A stretch of DNA of 21,242 nt from CAMEON01 sp045577755 (GTDB lineage Bacteria > Bacillota > Clostridia > Oscillospirales > CAG-272), in NCBI GenBank assembly GCA_045577755.1, contig JAZNJA010000088.1:1-21242 (forward strand), in the 5' to 3' direction. The notes beneath the pieces were generated by a model, which searched no databases, had not been told where the DNA came from, and worked only from the letters and a program-made list of their open reading frames with translations. Positions 1-7,386 of this stretch are shown piece after piece (within the stretch, counting starts at the first letter, position 1; each line of letters opens with the position of its first letter). The translations under genes were made by a program, and so were the position numbers.

Positions 1-388
1 CCCGCTGTTCGGCGTTGTCGCAGGGGTCGCGGGGGATGCAACGGGGCGGTGGAGTCTCGATCTCCAGAAAGAAGTGACCGCCGCCGCTTTTACGGACGTG
101 ATCCCGAATGAGGGGGAGGACGGCGTGCCCCAGCCCTTTCCCGCGGAGGTCGGGGGAGACGGCGAAGTAGTCCAGCATGGTGAGGCTACCGTGGGTCACC
201 GTGATGACCATGCCCGCCACGGGGCAGTCGGGGGTGGAGATGACCAGCACCTCATAGGCGGAGGATTTATCCCCCGTGAGCATATAGTCCAGAGTTTTCC
301 GCTCGCAGGCGGGGAAGGAGGACTGGTAGAGGGCTTCATAGGCGGGACGGTCTGCCTCGCGCAGACGTGAAAGATGAATACCCGTCAT
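1..388 (-). CDS. GNAT-family N-acetyltransferase, partial (C-terminus beyond the window)
   Basis: I translated this by hand: the frame stays open for 129 codons from ATG at 388 to the left edge. The acetyl-CoA binding motif A of the GNAT fold is visible at about residues 72-90 (LDYFAVSPDLRGKGLGHAVL), with the R-G-K-G-L-G pyrophosphate loop. Strand beta-5 is probably HFFLEIE at about 105-111. GNAT enzymes move an acetyl group from acetyl-CoA to an amine; the acceptor cannot be read from the sequence. The ATG overlaps the TGA of the upstream PAP2 gene (ATGA, 385-388), so the two are probably translationally coupled. The missing part should hold the C-terminal fold after the N-A-E-Q-R segment at the edge. 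The family is fairly sure, the substrate unknown. Confidence 0.85.
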   Translation of the reverse strand, partial: MTGIHLSRLREADRPAYEALYQSSFPACERKTLDYMLTGDKSSAYEVLVISTPDCPVAGMVITVTHGSLTMLDYFAVSPDLRGKGLGHAVLPLIRDHVRKSGGGHFFLEIETPPPRCIPRDPCDNAEQR

Positions 389-1311
389 GCCTTTTTCACT
401 CCCAATCTCGCGAACCACTTGAAGGTCAGCGGCCACACGGCCCCCGCGAAGAGGACGGTGAGGAAGTAGCGGATGACGTAGGCGATGTAGTTGCCCTTAA
501 AGATCAGGTTGAACAGAGGCTTGGAGCCCTCCATGACCACCAGCAGAAGGCCGAAGCCCACCGCCAGCTTGATGATCTGGGCCCACCACTTGGCGGTCTT
601 GGTGTCAAACTTAATGAAGCGGGCATCCACCTCGTAGATGGCCCACATACCCAGGGTACAGCCCAGGAACTTGTAGGCGTTCTTGACGGCACCGGTATAG
701 TTGGCCGCGTCAATGTCGGCGGGGAAGTTGTAGAGGGTGACGAAGAGCAGAAAGGCCACGGCGAAGACCGACAGCACACCCATGAGGGGGTACATGAGCT
801 TTCTTTGGTAGCTGAACTCACAGAACAGAGGCCACAGGATGCAGATGAGGGTCAGGGCTATGACGACGGACACCCCCACGTCCCAGGGGGTGTGGACGCC
901 CAGATACATACGGGTAAAGGGGATGAGCAGGCACATGACGATACCCACGATCTTCACCCACTTCTCCTTGCGGCAGACGGCCAGGGCGCCGTAGCAGCCC
1001 ACGGCGGTCTGGGTGTGGCCGCTGGGGAAGGAGTAGCCCGAGGCGGCCTCGCGGGCGGCCTCCACGATGGTGAAATTGGGATCCAGCACCCAGGGGCGGG
1101 GGATGCGGCAGGCGATCTTCAAAAACTGGTTGATGTAGACCCCGAAGAAGCCGGTCAGCAGGATGAAGTAGCCCTGCTTCTTGTCGATGCACCAGAACAT
1201 GAGCAGACCCGCCACGATGAAGAGCAGCTCGTTTCCGAACTCGGTGAAGATCAGCATGAGGGTGTCGAGGATGGGGTTGCGGATGGATTCGAGCCAGTAC
1301 AGTATTTCCAT
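385..1311 (-). CDS. PAP2-family integral membrane phosphatase
   Basis: A 308-residue polytopic membrane protein with all three signature blocks of the type 2 phosphatidic acid phosphatase superfamily. These are K65-x6-R72-P73, the PSGH block at 96-99 (catalytic-site His99), and R134-x5-H140-x3-D144, where the usual Ser before Arg134 is Thr. Hydrophobic segments lie near residues 28-42, 47-64, 101-113, 119-132, 147-163 and in the C-terminal third. The family removes phosphate from lipid phosphates or undecaprenyl pyrophosphate at the membrane; which one applies here is not decidable. The ~130-residue C-terminal extension with extra membrane segments goes beyond a minimal PAP2 domain. An AGGAG site precedes ATG at 1311. 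The gene lies 37 bases after the hypothetical gene at 1349-1786 and overlaps the acetyltransferase start, so the three are probably one operon. Confidence 0.9.
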   Translation of the reverse strand: MEILYWLESIRNPILDTLMLIFTEFGNELLFIVAGLLMFWCIDKKQGYFILLTGFFGVYINQFLKIACRIPRPWVLDPNFTIVEAAREAASGYSFPSGHTQTAVGCYGALAVCRKEKWVKIVGIVMCLLIPFTRMYLGVHTPWDVGVSVVIALTLICILWPLFCEFSYQRKLMYPLMGVLSVFAVAFLLFVTLYNFPADIDAANYTGAVKNAYKFLGCTLGMWAIYEVDARFIKFDTKTAKWWAQIIKLAVGFGLLLVVMEGSKPLFNLIFKGNYIAYVIRYFLTVLFAGAVWPLTFKWFARLGVKKA

Positions 1312-1348
1312 TTGTTTCTCCTGTTTGCGCGATTAAACGATCATGCGG

Positions 1349-1786
1349 TTATTTGTTTGCATCGGGACGGTTGTCCTCAATGAAGCGCCATTTCATACGG
1401 CGGGCGATGACGAAATCCGCCTCCCGCATGACGGCCATATCGGTGGAGTGGCCCGTGGTCCAGATCACGAAGCCTTGATCGCTGAAGTCCACCAGAATGC
1501 CGTAGATATCGGTCCCGATATTGCTTCTGCTGCAGCTTCCGAGCTGCCAGTCGTCCAGGGACTCAAAGACCAGCTCCACCACGCTGTCCCAGATGGAGGT
1601 GACCAGCACCGTGATCTTCAGCTCGGTCTTGTCGGGCTCGTACATATGCCCGCCCTCGGGGAGCTTGGTGATGCCGTTGAATCGGTAGCGGATGTCTGTG
1701 ATCTCGCCGTCGTGGAGGGAGTTGACGGCTTCAATGAAACTCTTTGCGTCCTCGGGGGTGAGGATGGGGGTGTAGTCGGGGGACAT
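1349..1786 (-). CDS. Conserved-looking hypothetical protein, 145 aa
   Basis: I do not recognise this family. The protein is soluble, with no signal peptide or membrane segment. It is predicted mixed alpha/beta: an N-terminal helix (TPEDAKSFIEAVNSL, about 10-24), then alternating beta strands (for example ELKITVLV and DSVVELVFESL), a GFVIWTT strand, and a basic C-terminal segment ARRMKWRF near 128-135. An AAAGGAG site at a good distance precedes ATG at 1786, and codon use matches the neighbours, so it is very likely a real gene. It is the first gene after the palindromic repeat at 1836-1940 and is followed by the PAP2 gene, with which it is probably cotranscribed. It could be a small ligand-binding or immunity-like protein, but nothing in the sequence shows this. 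Confidence 0.75.
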   Translation of the reverse strand: MSPDYTPILTPEDAKSFIEAVNSLHDGEITDIRYRFNGITKLPEGGHMYEPDKTELKITVLVTSIWDSVVELVFESLDDWQLGSCSRSNIGTDIYGILVDFSDQGFVIWTTGHSTDMAVMREADFVIARRMKWRFIEDNRPDANK

Positions 1787-1835
1787 GGGGGAGGGCTCCT
1801 TTCTTTAAATCTGGGTTTGTCGAACTGTTTTTTGG

Positions 1836-1940
1836 GGCTGTCATCCTGAGCGGAGGGCGTAGCCCGGAGGCGAAGGATCTCTTGTCGGCAAAGGAGATCC
1901 TTCGACTCCGCCGCAAGCGGCTCCGCTCAGGATGACAGCC
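1836..1940. repeat. Palindromic interspersed repeat (REP/MITE-like), ~105 bp
   Basis: The ends form a perfect 20-bp inverted repeat: 1836-1855 begins GGCTGTCATCCTGAGCGGAG and 1921-1940 is its exact reverse complement. A second, inner inverted repeat pairs the CGGAGGCGAAGGATCTC segment (about 1865-1881) with GAGATCCTTCGACTCCG (about 1894-1910), with one mismatch. The whole element therefore folds into a long, interrupted hairpin. Motifs of the type CATCCTGAGCGGAG...CGAAGGATCT are, as I recall, widespread interspersed repeats in bacterial genomes and give recurrent spurious peptides of the HPERS-type. No coding capacity for a transposase. It sits between the fucosidase and the 145-aa gene and could act as a transcript-end or processing structure. 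Confidence 0.85.
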
Positions 1941-2003
1941 TAAAAGTGGGCGAAAGACAGCCCGATAAACTGCAATTTGAAGCATTTCGCGATCACCAAT
2001 TGT

Positions 2004-3254
2004 TTATTCCAGCTCCGCCTCGGCCACGCGGACCACCAGGTCGGTGCCGTAGGGGAAGTGGGTGAAGTCCACCCGCAGGCTGTCGCCCTCCTGGGTGAAG
2101 GCCAGCTCCCGACCGCCTCCGGCGGCGTCGGTCCAGCGGATGCTCTTGACCTTGCCGGGGACACCGGTGAAGCGCCACCCGTCGGTGTTGTCGGAGCCGC
2201 GGTCCACCACCACGTTGCCGTCTCCCACGACACGGAGACCGTGGATGAAGAAGTAGAGCTTACTGCCGTCGCGGAGGGCGAAGTCCTTGCCGGGACCCGT
2301 CACGCCGCAGGGCTTGGCGGTGTAGATGACGTTGCCCGTGGCGCGGACCCAGTCGCCGATCCCCCGCAGAAGGGCCTCCTGCATGAGGGGAATGGCACCC
2401 TCACCCGTGGGGCCGATGTTGAGGAGGTAGTTGGCCCCCACGCGGCGGCAGGCGCAGAGGGTCTCGATGAGCTCGGCCAAGGACTTGTAGTTGCAATCAT
2501 TCGCGCCAAATCCCCAGTGGTTGTTCATGGTGTGGCACATCTCGGCGGCCACGTACTTGCGGTGACCCTCCCGATCCATGGGGGTGGGGCGGCCCTGCTC
2601 GAAGGTGACGCTGTCCAGCTGGAGGTTGCCTACCTCGCCGCGGTGGGACAGGCCCGTGTTGTTGACGATGATGGCGTCGGGCTGGTGCTTGCGGATGACC
2701 TCGTAGAGGGCGTCCTCCTCCCAATCGGCCCCGGGCTTGGACCAGTTGCCGTCGAACCACAGCCCGCCGATCTTGCCGTAGTTGGTGCAGAGGATCTCCA
2801 CCGAATCCCGCAGGTACTGCAGGTACTTGGGGAAGTTTCCGTTGAAGTCGGGATTGTACCAATCCAGGGTGGTGTGGTAGAACATGGGCATGATGTCCTG
2901 CTCGTTACAGGCGTCCACGAACTCGCGGATGAGATCCCGCCCGCAGGGGGAATGGGGGGCGTCGAAGGTGTTCAGACCGCAGGTGTCGTAGAGGGAGAAG
3001 CCCTCGTGATGGCGGGTGGTCAGGGTGATGTATCTCGCTCCCGCGGCTTTGGCTACGGACACGATATGGCGGGCGTCGAACTCGGAGGCGGTGAAGGTGC
3101 TCTGGAGCTTTTGGTACTCGGACATGGGGATGCTGTGGATATGCTGCACCCACTCGCCCTTGCCCATCCGGGAGTACAGGCCCCAGTGGATGAACATACC
3201 GAAGCCTTTGTTTTCAAAATCGGCGACTCGCTTCTCGGGGATCGGAACAGACAT
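2004..3254 (-). CDS. Glycoside hydrolase family 29 alpha-L-fucosidase
   Basis: A 416-residue enzyme expected to release terminal alpha-L-fucose from glycans by a retaining mechanism. GH29 hallmarks seen: FGMFIHWGLYS at 18-28, LTTRHHEGF at 78-86 with the substrate-binding His pair, and LWFDGNW at 165-171, in which Asp168 is the expected nucleophile. The (beta/alpha)8 barrel fills about residues 1-310, ending with NYLLNIGPTGEG (275-286). A beta-sandwich-like tail follows (about 330-416). There is no signal peptide or lipobox, so it should act in the cytoplasm on imported oligosaccharides. AGGAGG at 3261-3266 sits 6 bases before ATG at 3254. The gene lies 32 bases after the GH20 gene, consistent with one operon for fucose- and hexosamine-bearing host glycans such as mucin or milk-type sugars. 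The acid/base residue is not assigned because it varies in this family. Confidence 0.95.
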   Translation of the reverse strand: MSVPIPEKRVADFENKGFGMFIHWGLYSRMGKGEWVQHIHSIPMSEYQKLQSTFTASEFDARHIVSVAKAAGARYITLTTRHHEGFSLYDTCGLNTFDAPHSPCGRDLIREFVDACNEQDIMPMFYHTTLDWYNPDFNGNFPKYLQYLRDSVEILCTNYGKIGGLWFDGNWSKPGADWEEDALYEVIRKHQPDAIIVNNTGLSHRGEVGNLQLDSVTFEQGRPTPMDREGHRKYVAAEMCHTMNNHWGFGANDCNYKSLAELIETLCACRRVGANYLLNIGPTGEGAIPLMQEALLRGIGDWVRATGNVIYTAKPCGVTGPGKDFALRDGSKLYFFIHGLRVVGDGNVVVDRGSDNTDGWRFTGVPGKVKSIRWTDAAGGGRELAFTQEGDSLRVDFTHFPYGTDLVVRVAEAELE

Positions 3255-3286
3255 GGTAAACCTCCTGTTCTATGTGGTTTTGTGGA

Positions 3287-4732
3287 TCACTTGTTGGCGC
3301 GGAAGCGCTCGTACAGCTCCGCTACCTGCGCCATGCGCCCGCTGAACTCAGCCCAGTCGGTGGGCTTGACCCGGTTCCAGACGTTCTCGGAAAGACAGGG
3401 GGTACGCTCCTCGATAAGCCTCTGCTCCTCGCGGACGCCCTCGGCCACCACGGGGTACTTCTTCACGATCTGGTCGCCCCAGGCCAGGAGCTGACCGCCC
3501 TCCACCTGCATGGTGGGGTCAATGTGCAGAGCCTCCTTGTTGTAGGGAGAGCCGGGATGGACGGCGCCCCAGGTATAGATATTCCAGTTGTAGATCTCCT
3601 CGGGGGACCAGTAGACCACGGGGGTCACCACGTACATGGGCTTCCAGGCGCCGTTGACCACGCGGAAGCCTGCCTCCAGAAGCTCGGGGGCGGTCTGGTA
3701 GAAGTTCTCCCAGCTGACGATCACCGACTGCTTGGGGATGAGGTGGTTCATGCTCTTGTGGAAGCCCTCCCAGACCACGGGGGTCTTACCGCAGGAGAGG
3801 ATGACCTCGCAGATATCCCCCACGAAGGTGGCGTACATCAGCTCGGTCAGCTCATGCTTGCCCTCCTCGGTGGCCAGGTAACCGTCCACGTCGATACCGC
3901 GGCCGCGGAAGGCGTTCAGGCACTTGTCGCAGTCCAGCCACTTGGCGATGGCCGCCTCGTCGCCTCCCAGATGGATATACTCGGAGTCGGCAAACATCTC
4001 GCACAGCTCACGGAAGAGGGTGGCCATCCCCGCCATGGACTCCTCGGAGAGGCAGATGATGCCGTCGGTGCCGAAGATCTCGCCGTATGCGGCGGCGAAG
4101 GAGGTGGTGTGGCCGGGGACGTCGATCTCGGGGATGAGCCGGACCCCGCGGGACTTGGCATAGGCGATCAGCCCCTTGATCTCGGCCTCGGTGTAGTGAC
4201 AGCCCTCGGTGGAGAGCTTGGGAAAGGCTTTCGAGGGAAGAGTATAGCTCTGGTCGTCTGTGAAGTGGAAGTGAAGGTATTTGATCTTGTAGAAACAGCA
4301 CATATCCACGTACTCGTACAGCACGGGCAGCTCGTGCCAGTCGCGGGCCAGGTCGATCATGACGGTGCGCCAGGTGCATTTCGGTTCGTCCTCGATCACG
4401 CCGGCGGGGAGGGTCAAACCGCCCTCGGTCCTCTCCATGAGCTGGATGAGGGTCACGGCGGCGTTCCGGGCGCCGAGCATATCCGAGGCCTTGACAGCGG
4501 CACCGCTCTCGGTAACGGCCAGGGTATAGGCCTCGGTGGGCAGGGTTGCGTCAACGGTGAAGGTGATACCGCCCTCCCCCTCGGTCAGGGCAATGCCGTG
4601 GGTGCGGCGGGCGTAGTCGGCCAGGGTTCTCAATGCATCGGCGAAGAGCGCGTCGGCGGTATATACGGGGGTGACAGCCACAAGGGTGTCGGTCATAGTC
4701 GTATGAGCGGGAGCGGGGATGAGTCGGAGCAT
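3287..4732 (-). CDS. Glycoside hydrolase family 20 beta-N-acetylhexosaminidase
   Basis: A 481-residue exo-glycosidase expected to remove terminal beta-linked GlcNAc/GalNAc by substrate-assisted catalysis. The N-terminal ~115 residues form the GH20b-type alpha/beta domain. The catalytic barrel starts at the MIDLARDWH motif (125-133) and continues with LHFHFTDDQSY (153-163) and IPEIDVPGH (200-208). The diagnostic HLGGDEA (254-260) holds the catalytic pair Asp258-Glu259. Later VVWEGF and VSWENFY tryptophans fit the sugar pocket. No signal peptide: cytoplasmic. A consensus promoter (4766-4794) ends 33 bases before ATG and AAAGGA precedes the start. It is first in the GH20-GH29 cluster and divergent from a solute-binding lipoprotein gene. 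It may also recycle cell-wall GlcNAc, but the fucosidase neighbour favours diet or host glycans. Confidence 0.95.
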   Translation of the reverse strand: MLRLIPAPAHTTMTDTLVAVTPVYTADALFADALRTLADYARRTHGIALTEGEGGITFTVDATLPTEAYTLAVTESGAAVKASDMLGARNAAVTLIQLMERTEGGLTLPAGVIEDEPKCTWRTVMIDLARDWHELPVLYEYVDMCCFYKIKYLHFHFTDDQSYTLPSKAFPKLSTEGCHYTEAEIKGLIAYAKSRGVRLIPEIDVPGHTTSFAAAYGEIFGTDGIICLSEESMAGMATLFRELCEMFADSEYIHLGGDEAAIAKWLDCDKCLNAFRGRGIDVDGYLATEEGKHELTELMYATFVGDICEVILSCGKTPVVWEGFHKSMNHLIPKQSVIVSWENFYQTAPELLEAGFRVVNGAWKPMYVVTPVVYWSPEEIYNWNIYTWGAVHPGSPYNKEALHIDPTMQVEGGQLLAWGDQIVKKYPVVAEGVREEQRLIEERTPCLSENVWNRVKPTDWAEFSGRMAQVAELYERFRANK

Positions 4733-4765
4733 GAGTCTCTTCCTTTCTGTTTATAGGATGGATTC

Positions 4766-4794
4766 AGTATAGCACATTTGGCGGGGGATGTCAA
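4766..4794 (-). promoter_or_regulatory. Sigma-A type promoter for the GH20-GH29 cluster
   Basis: On the minus strand TTGACA (4794-4789), a 17-base spacer, then TATACT (4771-4766). The -10 box ends 33 bases before the GH20 start codon. It faces away from the binding-protein promoter at 4866-4894, leaving about 70 bases between the two -35 boxes where a shared regulator could bind. I could not pick out a clear operator there. Confidence 0.8.
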
Positions 4795-4865
4795 GGGAAA
4801 TGGAGGGATTGAGCAGAGGGAAGAAAAATTTTGCCGCGGAGTGTGTAGAAAAATCAAATACCCCC

Positions 4866-4894
4866 TTGCTTTTTCTCTCAAAATATGGTATGAT
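4866..4894 (+). promoter_or_regulatory. Sigma-A type promoter for the solute-binding protein gene
   Basis: TTGCTT (4866-4871), a 17-base spacer, TATGAT (4889-4894). A strong AGGGAGG ribosome binding site follows at 4911-4917, 8 bases before ATG at 4926. The position of this promoter excludes the upstream in-frame ATG at 4788 as the real start. Confidence 0.75.
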
Positions 4895-4925
4895 AATACT
4901 AACTTTACGAAGGGAGGCTGATACA

Positions 4926-6380
4926 ATGAAATCAGTCACAATCAAGATTCTGGCTCTCCTTCTGGCCGCGCTGATGGTCCTGCCCATGCTGGCCGCCTGC
5001 GGCGATACCACCGAGGAGAACCCCGACACCACCGCCGGTCAGGTCACCGAGGGTGATACCGAGAGACAGCCCGCCGTAGCCAAGAAGGACTATCAGGATG
5101 CCGAGTTTGTCGCTATCTACTGCGCCGATACCTTCAACGAGGGTTACTTCTTCATTGAGGAAGAAGAGCGTCAGCCCGGTAACGATATGGACGATAAGGT
5201 CTATGAGCGCGCCCTGAACGTAGAAAGCTACCTGGGCGTGGATATCATCGCTGAGAACGGCGGTAACTTCCAGGAGTACACCACTCCTCTGAAGAATGCC
5301 ATCTCCGCCGGTGATGACTCCTACCAGATGGTCATGACCCACGTGTACATGGAGGTTGCTAATCTCATCACCAGCAATTACCTCCGCGATTTCCAGGACT
5401 TCGAGAGCCTGCAGCTGGAGGAGGATTACTGGAACTACGGCCTGATGGAGGATCTGTCCATCAACGACAAGATGTTCTGCGGCTACAACGACTTCTGCCT
5501 GGCTAACTGCTACATGATCGGCTTCAACAAGGACATGGTGGCTGAGTATTCGGGCACCATCGGCAACCTGTATGATCAGGTCCGCAACAAGCAGTGGACT
5601 CTGGAGAAGATGATCGAGTACTCCTCCCTCGTCAGCCAGGACAACGGTGATGGTAAGTGGGATGACCAGGATACCTACGGTTTCTCCTGCTTCGCTTGGG
5701 TGCCCCTGGTGTCCTTCCAGCATGCATCCAACATTCCGATCGTTAAGGAGGGTGCTGACGGCGAGTTCTACATCTCCCCCATGGTAGATAACTCCGAGAA
5801 GATCATCGCCCTGGACGAGATGATCTACAACTTTGTGAATGCTGAGTACACCTATACCTACTCTCCCTTCGACGGCAAGCAGGCACTGCCCCTGAAGAGC
5901 GGCCGCGTCATGTTTGAGATCGTCAACAACTACTCCCTGGTCTCCACGAAGGAGGAGGTCATCAAGGTCGGCGTGCTTCCCTATCCTCTGTGGGATTCCA
6001 AGCAGGAGAAGTACCAGACCCTGAGCTGGAACGGCGTTCTGGGTATTCCCACCACCGTCCAGGACGAGGACATGGTCGGTGATGTCATCGAGATGCTGGC
6101 TTGGTACTCCGAGCCCGTCAACACCGCCTTCTACGAGACCCTGCTGGGCTCCAAGGTGGCCGATGCTCCCGAGGACGTTGAGATGCTGAACATTGTCTGG
6201 GCCGGTCAGGTCTCCGACATGGGTCTGGTCTTCTCCTCCTCCTCCAACCAGATGGACTGCCTGCTGTACGCTCTGGCTCACCACGCCTCCGTTGAGGGTA
6301 AGCCTGCTTATGCTACCTACCACAAGCAGAACCAGAAGGCCGCCGAGCGTCTGCTCAACAAGATGTTTGACGAGGATTGA
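4926..6380 (+). CDS. Lipoprotein extracellular solute-binding protein (ABC-importer type)
   Basis: A 484-residue lipoprotein. The N-terminus has Lys residues, a hydrophobic core and the lipobox L-A-A-C with lipidated Cys25. An acidic, Thr-rich tether follows (about 26-52). The rest has the two-lobed make-up of extracellular solute-binding proteins, with many aromatic residues (for example EEDYWNYGLM and QHASNIPI) typical of sugar-binding members. The upstream in-frame ATG at 4788 would add 46 residues ahead of the signal peptide, so ATG 4926, with AGGGAGG 8 bases before, is chosen. No permease or ATPase gene is in the window, so it is an orphan here and must share a transporter encoded elsewhere. 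Its divergent position next to GH20/GH29 suggests an oligosaccharide ligand; this is inference. Confidence 0.88.
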   Translation: MKSVTIKILALLLAALMVLPMLAACGDTTEENPDTTAGQVTEGDTERQPAVAKKDYQDAEFVAIYCADTFNEGYFFIEEEERQPGNDMDDKVYERALNVESYLGVDIIAENGGNFQEYTTPLKNAISAGDDSYQMVMTHVYMEVANLITSNYLRDFQDFESLQLEEDYWNYGLMEDLSINDKMFCGYNDFCLANCYMIGFNKDMVAEYSGTIGNLYDQVRNKQWTLEKMIEYSSLVSQDNGDGKWDDQDTYGFSCFAWVPLVSFQHASNIPIVKEGADGEFYISPMVDNSEKIIALDEMIYNFVNAEYTYTYSPFDGKQALPLKSGRVMFEIVNNYSLVSTKEEVIKVGVLPYPLWDSKQEKYQTLSWNGVLGIPTTVQDEDMVGDVIEMLAWYSEPVNTAFYETLLGSKVADAPEDVEMLNIVWAGQVSDMGLVFSSSSNQMDCLLYALAHHASVEGKPAYATYHKQNQKAAERLLNKMFDED

Positions 6381-6417
6381 TCCTCCGTCGGAGTCCTTTT
6401 GGTCAGATCCCCTACAG

Positions 6418-6453
6418 ATCCCGCAAGGTTTTGGGCCTTGCGGGATGCTTTTT
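6418..6453 (+). terminator. Rho-independent terminator after the solute-binding protein gene
   Basis: A perfect 11-bp stem, ATCCCGCAAGG (6418-6428) with CCTTGCGGGAT (6436-6446), 7-base loop, followed by GC and a run of six T. It lies 37 bases after the stop codon and isolates the gene from the rplU promoter downstream. Confidence 0.92.
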
Positions 6454-6488
6454 TGGTGAAATTGCCAGCGAAAAAAGTCAAAAAACTA

Positions 6489-6517
6489 TTGACATCAAGG
6501 GGAAATTATGTTATAAT
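6489..6517 (+). promoter_or_regulatory. Perfect consensus sigma-A promoter for rplU-prp-rpmA
   Basis: TTGACA (6489-6494), exactly 17 bases, TATAAT (6512-6517): both hexamers match the consensus at 12 of 12 positions, as expected for a highly expressed ribosomal protein operon. The start point should be near 6524, giving a leader of about 84 bases. Confidence 0.93.
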
Positions 6518-6523
6518 AGTTTG

Positions 6524-6604
6524 CCGCTTAAAAGGGGCTTCTTTAAGTGTGCCGACAAGGGTCGGCAACGCCCCCATAGCGAGTCTTAAGAAAAGAGGTG
6601 CTTT
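6524..6604 (+). promoter_or_regulatory. Probable ribosomal protein L21 leader (autoregulatory 5' UTR)
   Basis: The leader between the promoter and rplU holds a strong hairpin, GCCGAC-AAGG-GTCGGC (about 6552-6567), flanked by segments around TTCTTTAAG (about 6540-6548) and CTTAAGAAA (about 6584-6592) that can close an outer stem around it. In Firmicutes a structured L21 leader is known upstream of rplU and is thought to bind the r-protein for feedback control. Position and general shape agree, but I cannot run a covariance model. Confidence 0.55.
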
Positions 6605-6607
6605 TCC

Positions 6608-6916
6608 ATGTTTGCTGTTATTACTACAGGCGGAAAGCAGTACAAGGTCGTCGAGCAGGACATCATTTTTGTCGAGAAGCTGGACGTTGAAGAGGGCGCA
6701 GAGGTTACCTTCCCCGTAGCCGCTCTGTCCACTGACGCAGGCTTCAAGGTCGGTACCCCCGTCGTCGAGGGTGCTACCGTCACCGGCAAGGTGCTGAAGA
6801 ACGGTAAGGGTAAGAAGATCTACGTTCTGAAGTACAAGGCTAAGAAGAACGAGAAGAAGAAGATCGGTCACCGTCAGCCCTTCACCAAGGTGCAGATCGT
6901 GAGCATCGTGGGTTAA
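6608..6916 (+). CDS. rplU: 50S ribosomal protein L21
   Basis: 102 residues, the normal size. It starts MFAVITTGGKQYKV, the family signature, and ends with the conserved basic block KKNEKKKIGHRQPFT (about 80-94) followed by V-K-I-type strands that contact 23S rRNA. It is first in the conserved Firmicutes order L21-Prp-L27. A weaker AAGAGGTG-type site precedes ATG, which may relate to control through the leader. The prp start is 40 bases after the stop. Confidence 0.98.
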   Translation: MFAVITTGGKQYKVVEQDIIFVEKLDVEEGAEVTFPVAALSTDAGFKVGTPVVEGATVTGKVLKNGKGKKIYVLKYKAKKNEKKKIGHRQPFTKVQIVSIVG

Positions 6917-6956
6917 TTCCCGCGACCGTGTCAAGGCTTTCGAAAGGAGAAAACCT

Positions 6957-7319
6957 ATGACCAAGATCGTATTTTACAGAAGCGACGGCATTTTCTACGG
7001 CTTCGAAGAGCAAGGCCACACGGGCTACGGCGAGGAGGGGGACGATATCCTCTGCTCGGCGATCTCGGCCATGACCATGTTCCTCATCAACACCGTAGAG
7101 GTGGCATTCTCCTCGTCCATCGACTATGAGATCGACGACGGAACCACCACCATTCGCGTCACCTGCAAGTCTGCCCTTCCCGAGTTCGAGGAGGACGACA
7201 TGAAGCGGTACGCGGTGTCGGGCATCTTCCTGGGCTACTACCAGCAGCTTACGGATATGCTGGAGGAGTATGGGGATTATCTGGATGTCAAGGTCATCAA
7301 CCGCCACTGGGGCGCTTGA
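6957..7319 (+). CDS. prp: Ribosomal-processing cysteine protease Prp (YsxB family)
   Basis: 120 residues. The catalytic pair of the Prp family is visible: His21 in G-H-T-G-Y (20-24) and Cys33 in D-D-I-L-C-S-A-I-S-A (29-38). In Firmicutes this enzyme removes the N-terminal extension of L27 before or during ribosome assembly. Its gene sits between rplU and rpmA, as in Bacillus and Staphylococcus. The L27 encoded next door carries the matching cleavage site, so enzyme and substrate are both present. AAAGGAG precedes ATG at 6957. An acidic C-terminal half (EFEEDD near 76-81) fits the family. No oddities. Confidence 0.95.
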   Translation: MTKIVFYRSDGIFYGFEEQGHTGYGEEGDDILCSAISAMTMFLINTVEVAFSSSIDYEIDDGTTTIRVTCKSALPEFEEDDMKRYAVSGIFLGYYQQLTDMLEEYGDYLDVKVINRHWGA

Positions 7320-7386
7320 TCCGCTTTTGTTCCGTTCACCACTCATTCGCCAACCCACCTATTTTACTGAAAAATGGAGGTAATTC

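Noticed and set aside
1731..1985. Minus-strand ORF with a HPERSRLRRSRRIS-type peptide
   Set aside because: It is a translation of the palindromic repeat at 1836-1940; peptides of this type recur as spurious proteins in many genomes.
4788..4925. N-terminal extension of the solute-binding protein from ATG 4788
   Set aside because: It lies upstream of the promoter (4866-4894) and would bury the lipoprotein signal peptide 46 residues inside the protein.
4932..6323. A 463-codon minus-strand frame opposite the solute-binding protein
   Set aside because: The plus-strand reading has a lipobox, promoter, ribosome binding site and terminator; the minus-strand frame has none.
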